Shown here: piece by piece, positions 62,388 to 64,000 of the stretch
Numbering within the stretch: the first letter of the stretch is position 1
Layout of the letters: the number at the start of each line of letters is the position of its first letter
DNA from: Defluviimonas sp. SAOS-178_SWC
Lineage (GTDB): Bacteria > Pseudomonadota > Alphaproteobacteria > Rhodobacterales > Rhodobacteraceae
Assembly: GCF_039830135.1 (NCBI RefSeq)
Contig: NZ_CP156081.1
Coordinates: forward strand, 2,652,001-2,716,000
Length of the DNA: 64,000 nt
Direction of reading: 5' to 3'
Translations under genes and position numbers: made by a program
Notes under the pieces: generated by a model
Databases searched by the model: none
What the model was told of the DNA's origin: nothing
The model's input: the letters and a program-made list of their open reading frames with translations, nothing else

Positions 62388-63155
62388 CTAGGCTTCATCA
62401 TCCTTGACATCGGACTCTCTGAATTGTTCCACGGCTGAATTGTGAGCTACTATAGAGGTCTCGCGACGCAACCGCTTCATATCATTTTGTAGATCTCGAA
62501 GCGCGAGACTACGCATGTCATGCCGCGCCTGATCCAATTCAATCTGTAGTTTCTGCATCTCAAGTTCGCGCTTCGTGTCTTCTACCTGCTGTTTGCGCCG
62601 ACCAATCAAAAAGAAAATGCAGAGCATAGCAGCTGACATTACACAGGCAAATAGAAGCAACGGGAGTGAAAGCTTGAAATAATCATTCTCTACAATAACG
62701 TACGGCTCTGCCTCAACAACAGGCTCGTCAAAGTCTGCATGTATGTCTTTTAAAAACCTTTCTTTAAGCTGTCCTCGCTCTTCGACAGTTGCCGCTGCTG
62801 ACACCTGATTTAAGTGCTCCACAAATTCCGCGCCTTTTGGAAACTTGACGTATAAGCCGGTCAATTGGTCAGCAATTACTTCAACCCTAAGCGACCGCTC
62901 ATTTGGATCGGAGGTTACGACCAGCCTATCAAGCTTCTCAGAAAATTCGTCGCTCGCCAAAACACTACCGAATTCGTCGAGAGCGGTCAGTTGCCTTTCG
63001 TATGCTGCTAGGTGTTGGGAACTTTGATTTTCCCAGTAGGCGACCCGGGATTCAAGCTCACGATATTCATTTTTCGTAAACCAGACTGTGAAAAATACTA
63101 ATCCAAGTGTTAGCGCAGACAGCGACGTCAATATCAGTGCGCGGATTTCGATCAT
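62388..63155 (-). CDS. Unknown membrane-anchored coiled-coil protein embedded in the operon
   Basis: 255 residues. Helix 1 at residues 5-28 (LILTSLSALTLGLVFFTVWF), an extracytoplasmic domain of about 135 residues (LTALDEFGSVLASDEFSEKL), helix 2 near 165-190 (LSLPLLLFACVMSAAMLCIF), then a cytoplasmic coiled coil (KQQVEDTKRELEMQKLQIEL). Domain layout recalls sensor or chemoreceptor-like proteins without an output domain. Starts in a TGATG overlap with the amidase stop. Clearly lower GC than its neighbours. Family unknown. Confidence 0.8.
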   Translation of the reverse strand: MIEIRALILTSLSALTLGLVFFTVWFTKNEYRELESRVAYWENQSSQHLAAYERQLTALDEFGSVLASDEFSEKLDRLVVTSDPNERSLRVEVIADQLTGLYVKFPKGAEFVEHLNQVSAAATVEERGQLKERFLKDIHADFDEPVVEAEPYVIVENDYFKLSLPLLLFACVMSAAMLCIFFLIGRRKQQVEDTKRELEMQKLQIELDQARHDMRSLALRDLQNDMKRLRRETSIVAHNSAVEQFRESDVKDDEA

Positions 63156-64000
63156 CAACCCACGACCTCCGCCGTCTCCAGAACCGCGTGCAGCAGCACA
63201 TCCGTCCCCGCCGCCGCCCATTCCGGGCTGATCTCCTCGGCCTCGTTGTGCGAAAGCCCGTCCACGCAGGGGCACATGATCATCGCGGTCGGCGCCACGC
63301 GGTTGATCCAGCAGGCGTCGTGGCCGGCGCCCGAGACGATGTTCATGTGGGAATAACCGAGCCGCTCCGCCGCCGAGCGCACAGCCCCGACGCAGCCGGG
63401 GTCGAAGGTCACCGGGTCGAAATGCCCCGTCGGCTCGATCTCGATCCCGAGGCCGAGGTCGCGGGCGATCTGCTGGGCGGCATGCTCGATCTGGTCCCGC
63501 ATCGAGGTCAGCTTGGCGATGTCGGGTGAGCGGATGTCGATGGTGAAGACCGCCTTGCCCGGAATGACGTTCCTCGAATTCGGGTAGACGTTCGCCTGCC
63601 CGACCGCCCCCACCGCGTTCGGCTGGTGCGCCATCGCGATCTCGTGCACGGCTTCCGTGATCCGCGCCATACCGAGCCCGGCATTGACCCGCATATGCAT
63701 GGGCGTGGAGCCGGTATGGGCGTCCTTCCCCGTCAGCCGCACTTCCAGCCACCAGAGGCCCTGCCCGTGGGTCACGACGCCGATATCCCTTCCCTCGGCT
63801 TCGAGGATCGGGCCCTGCTCGATATGCAGCTCGAAAAGCGCGTGCATCTTGCGGGCGCCGACCTTTTCCTCGCCGACCCAGCCGATGCGCTTCAACTCGT
63901 CGCCGAAAGCCTTGCCCTCGGCATCCTTGCGGTCATAGGCCCAGCCCTGCTCGTGCATCCCGGCGAAGACGCCGGAGGCGAGCATGGCAGGGGCGAAGCG
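63155..64000 (-). CDS. M20-family N-carbamoyl-amino acid hydrolase/beta-ureidopropionase, C-terminal part
   Basis: 282 codons are present; the 5' end lies beyond the window. Visible: FELHIEQGPILEAEG, TGKDAHTGSTPMHMRVNAGL, IVSGAGHDACWINRVAPTAM and CVDGLSHNEAEEISPEW, all typical of the Zn/Mn-dependent hydantoinase/carbamoylase amidases. Next to dihydropyrimidinase it most likely removes the carbamoyl group from N-carbamoyl-beta-alanine (PydC-type) or from N-carbamoyl amino acids. Confidence 0.92.
   Translation of the reverse strand, partial: RFAPAMLASGVFAGMHEQGWAYDRKDAEGKAFGDELKRIGWVGEEKVGARKMHALFELHIEQGPILEAEGRDIGVVTHGQGLWWLEVRLTGKDAHTGSTPMHMRVNAGLGMARITEAVHEIAMAHQPNAVGAVGQANVYPNSRNVIPGKAVFTIDIRSPDIAKLTSMRDQIEHAAQQIARDLGLGIEIEPTGHFDPVTFDPGCVGAVRSAAERLGYSHMNIVSGAGHDACWINRVAPTAMIMCPCVDGLSHNEAEEISPEWAAAGTDVLLHAVLETAEVVG

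Overview
The window is GC-rich, densely packed alphaproteobacterial chromosome, almost certainly from a member of the Rhodobacterales (Rhodobacteraceae/Paracoccaceae). The call rests on the gene set: ChpT, a GapR-type DUF2312 protein, a short DUF1127 protein beside a MocR regulator, OlsB/OlsA ornithine-lipid synthesis, a type-2 COX15 heme A synthase, a Fur/Mur regulator without CxxC pairs, an ScfR-type regulator, and rplU-rpmA upstream of obgE-proB-proA. Most of it is core or stable shell genome. I see no prophage, no CRISPR array, no rRNA operon and no intact insertion sequence.

Layout. 1-12 kb: 3' end of a ferric-iron binding protein gene, a sulfotransferase-like protein, nucleoside hydrolase, SelO, a YjdF-like membrane protein, an EEP-family hydrolase, tRNA-Gly(CCC), a Rid protein, an agmatinase-like ureohydrolase, an HNH nuclease, a VOC protein, esterase-alkA-MocR, and a divergent DUF1127 gene. 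12-22 kb: rplM-rpsI, thioesterase and enoyl-CoA hydratase, COX15-M32 peptidase-MFS, a TrmJ-like methyltransferase, a ThiE-like protein and olsBA. 22-33 kb: frameshifted DUF3553 gene and chpT, proA, proB, obgE, rpmA, rplU, an MttB-like protein, fur/mur with a transporter, and eno. 33-39 kb: SDR, globin, DUF985 cupin, fatty-acid desaturase, RarD, anmK and tyrS. 39-42.2 kb: a less gene-like patch with a truncated SRAP gene, a possible IS-end remnant, a small secreted protein and a CadC-like regulator with helical repeats, bounded by tRNA-Thr(TGT). 42-50 kb: iron ABC permease, a second sulfotransferase-like protein, gapR, a fused beta-oxidation enzyme, a DksA-like protein and a YeeE/YedE-DUF442 sulfur module. 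50-56.5 kb: an orphan FliM-like protein, a symporter-histidine kinase with its response regulator, an ScfR regulator and two tiny lipoproteins. 56.7-64 kb: a minus-strand pyrimidine/hydantoin operon (amidohydrolase, dihydropyrimidinase, complete ABC importer) with two unknown membrane proteins embedded in it.

How the parts fit. The last operon would import a pyrimidine- or hydantoin-like compound and open and deamidate its ring; the two embedded membrane genes have stop-start overlaps with their neighbours and lower GC, so they are the best candidates for something undescribed. The kinase/regulator block looks like control of acetate or other short-chain acids. Three FNR/DNR-type boxes, upstream of the globin, the YeeE/YedE genes and the lipoproteins, suggest an oxygen- or NO-responsive layer. 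Intergenic regions share two kinds of dispersed sequence: a four-copy element with core CTTCATCTTGCCGGAAATAT, and a 21-bp motif containing GTAGGTTTTCCGTA, which sits on an 11-bp periodic array upstream of obgE. Two small reading-frame lesions were found by reading past annotated ends: a one-base frameshift in a DUF3553 gene, and an in-frame TAG followed by 53 more codons in the FliM-like gene.
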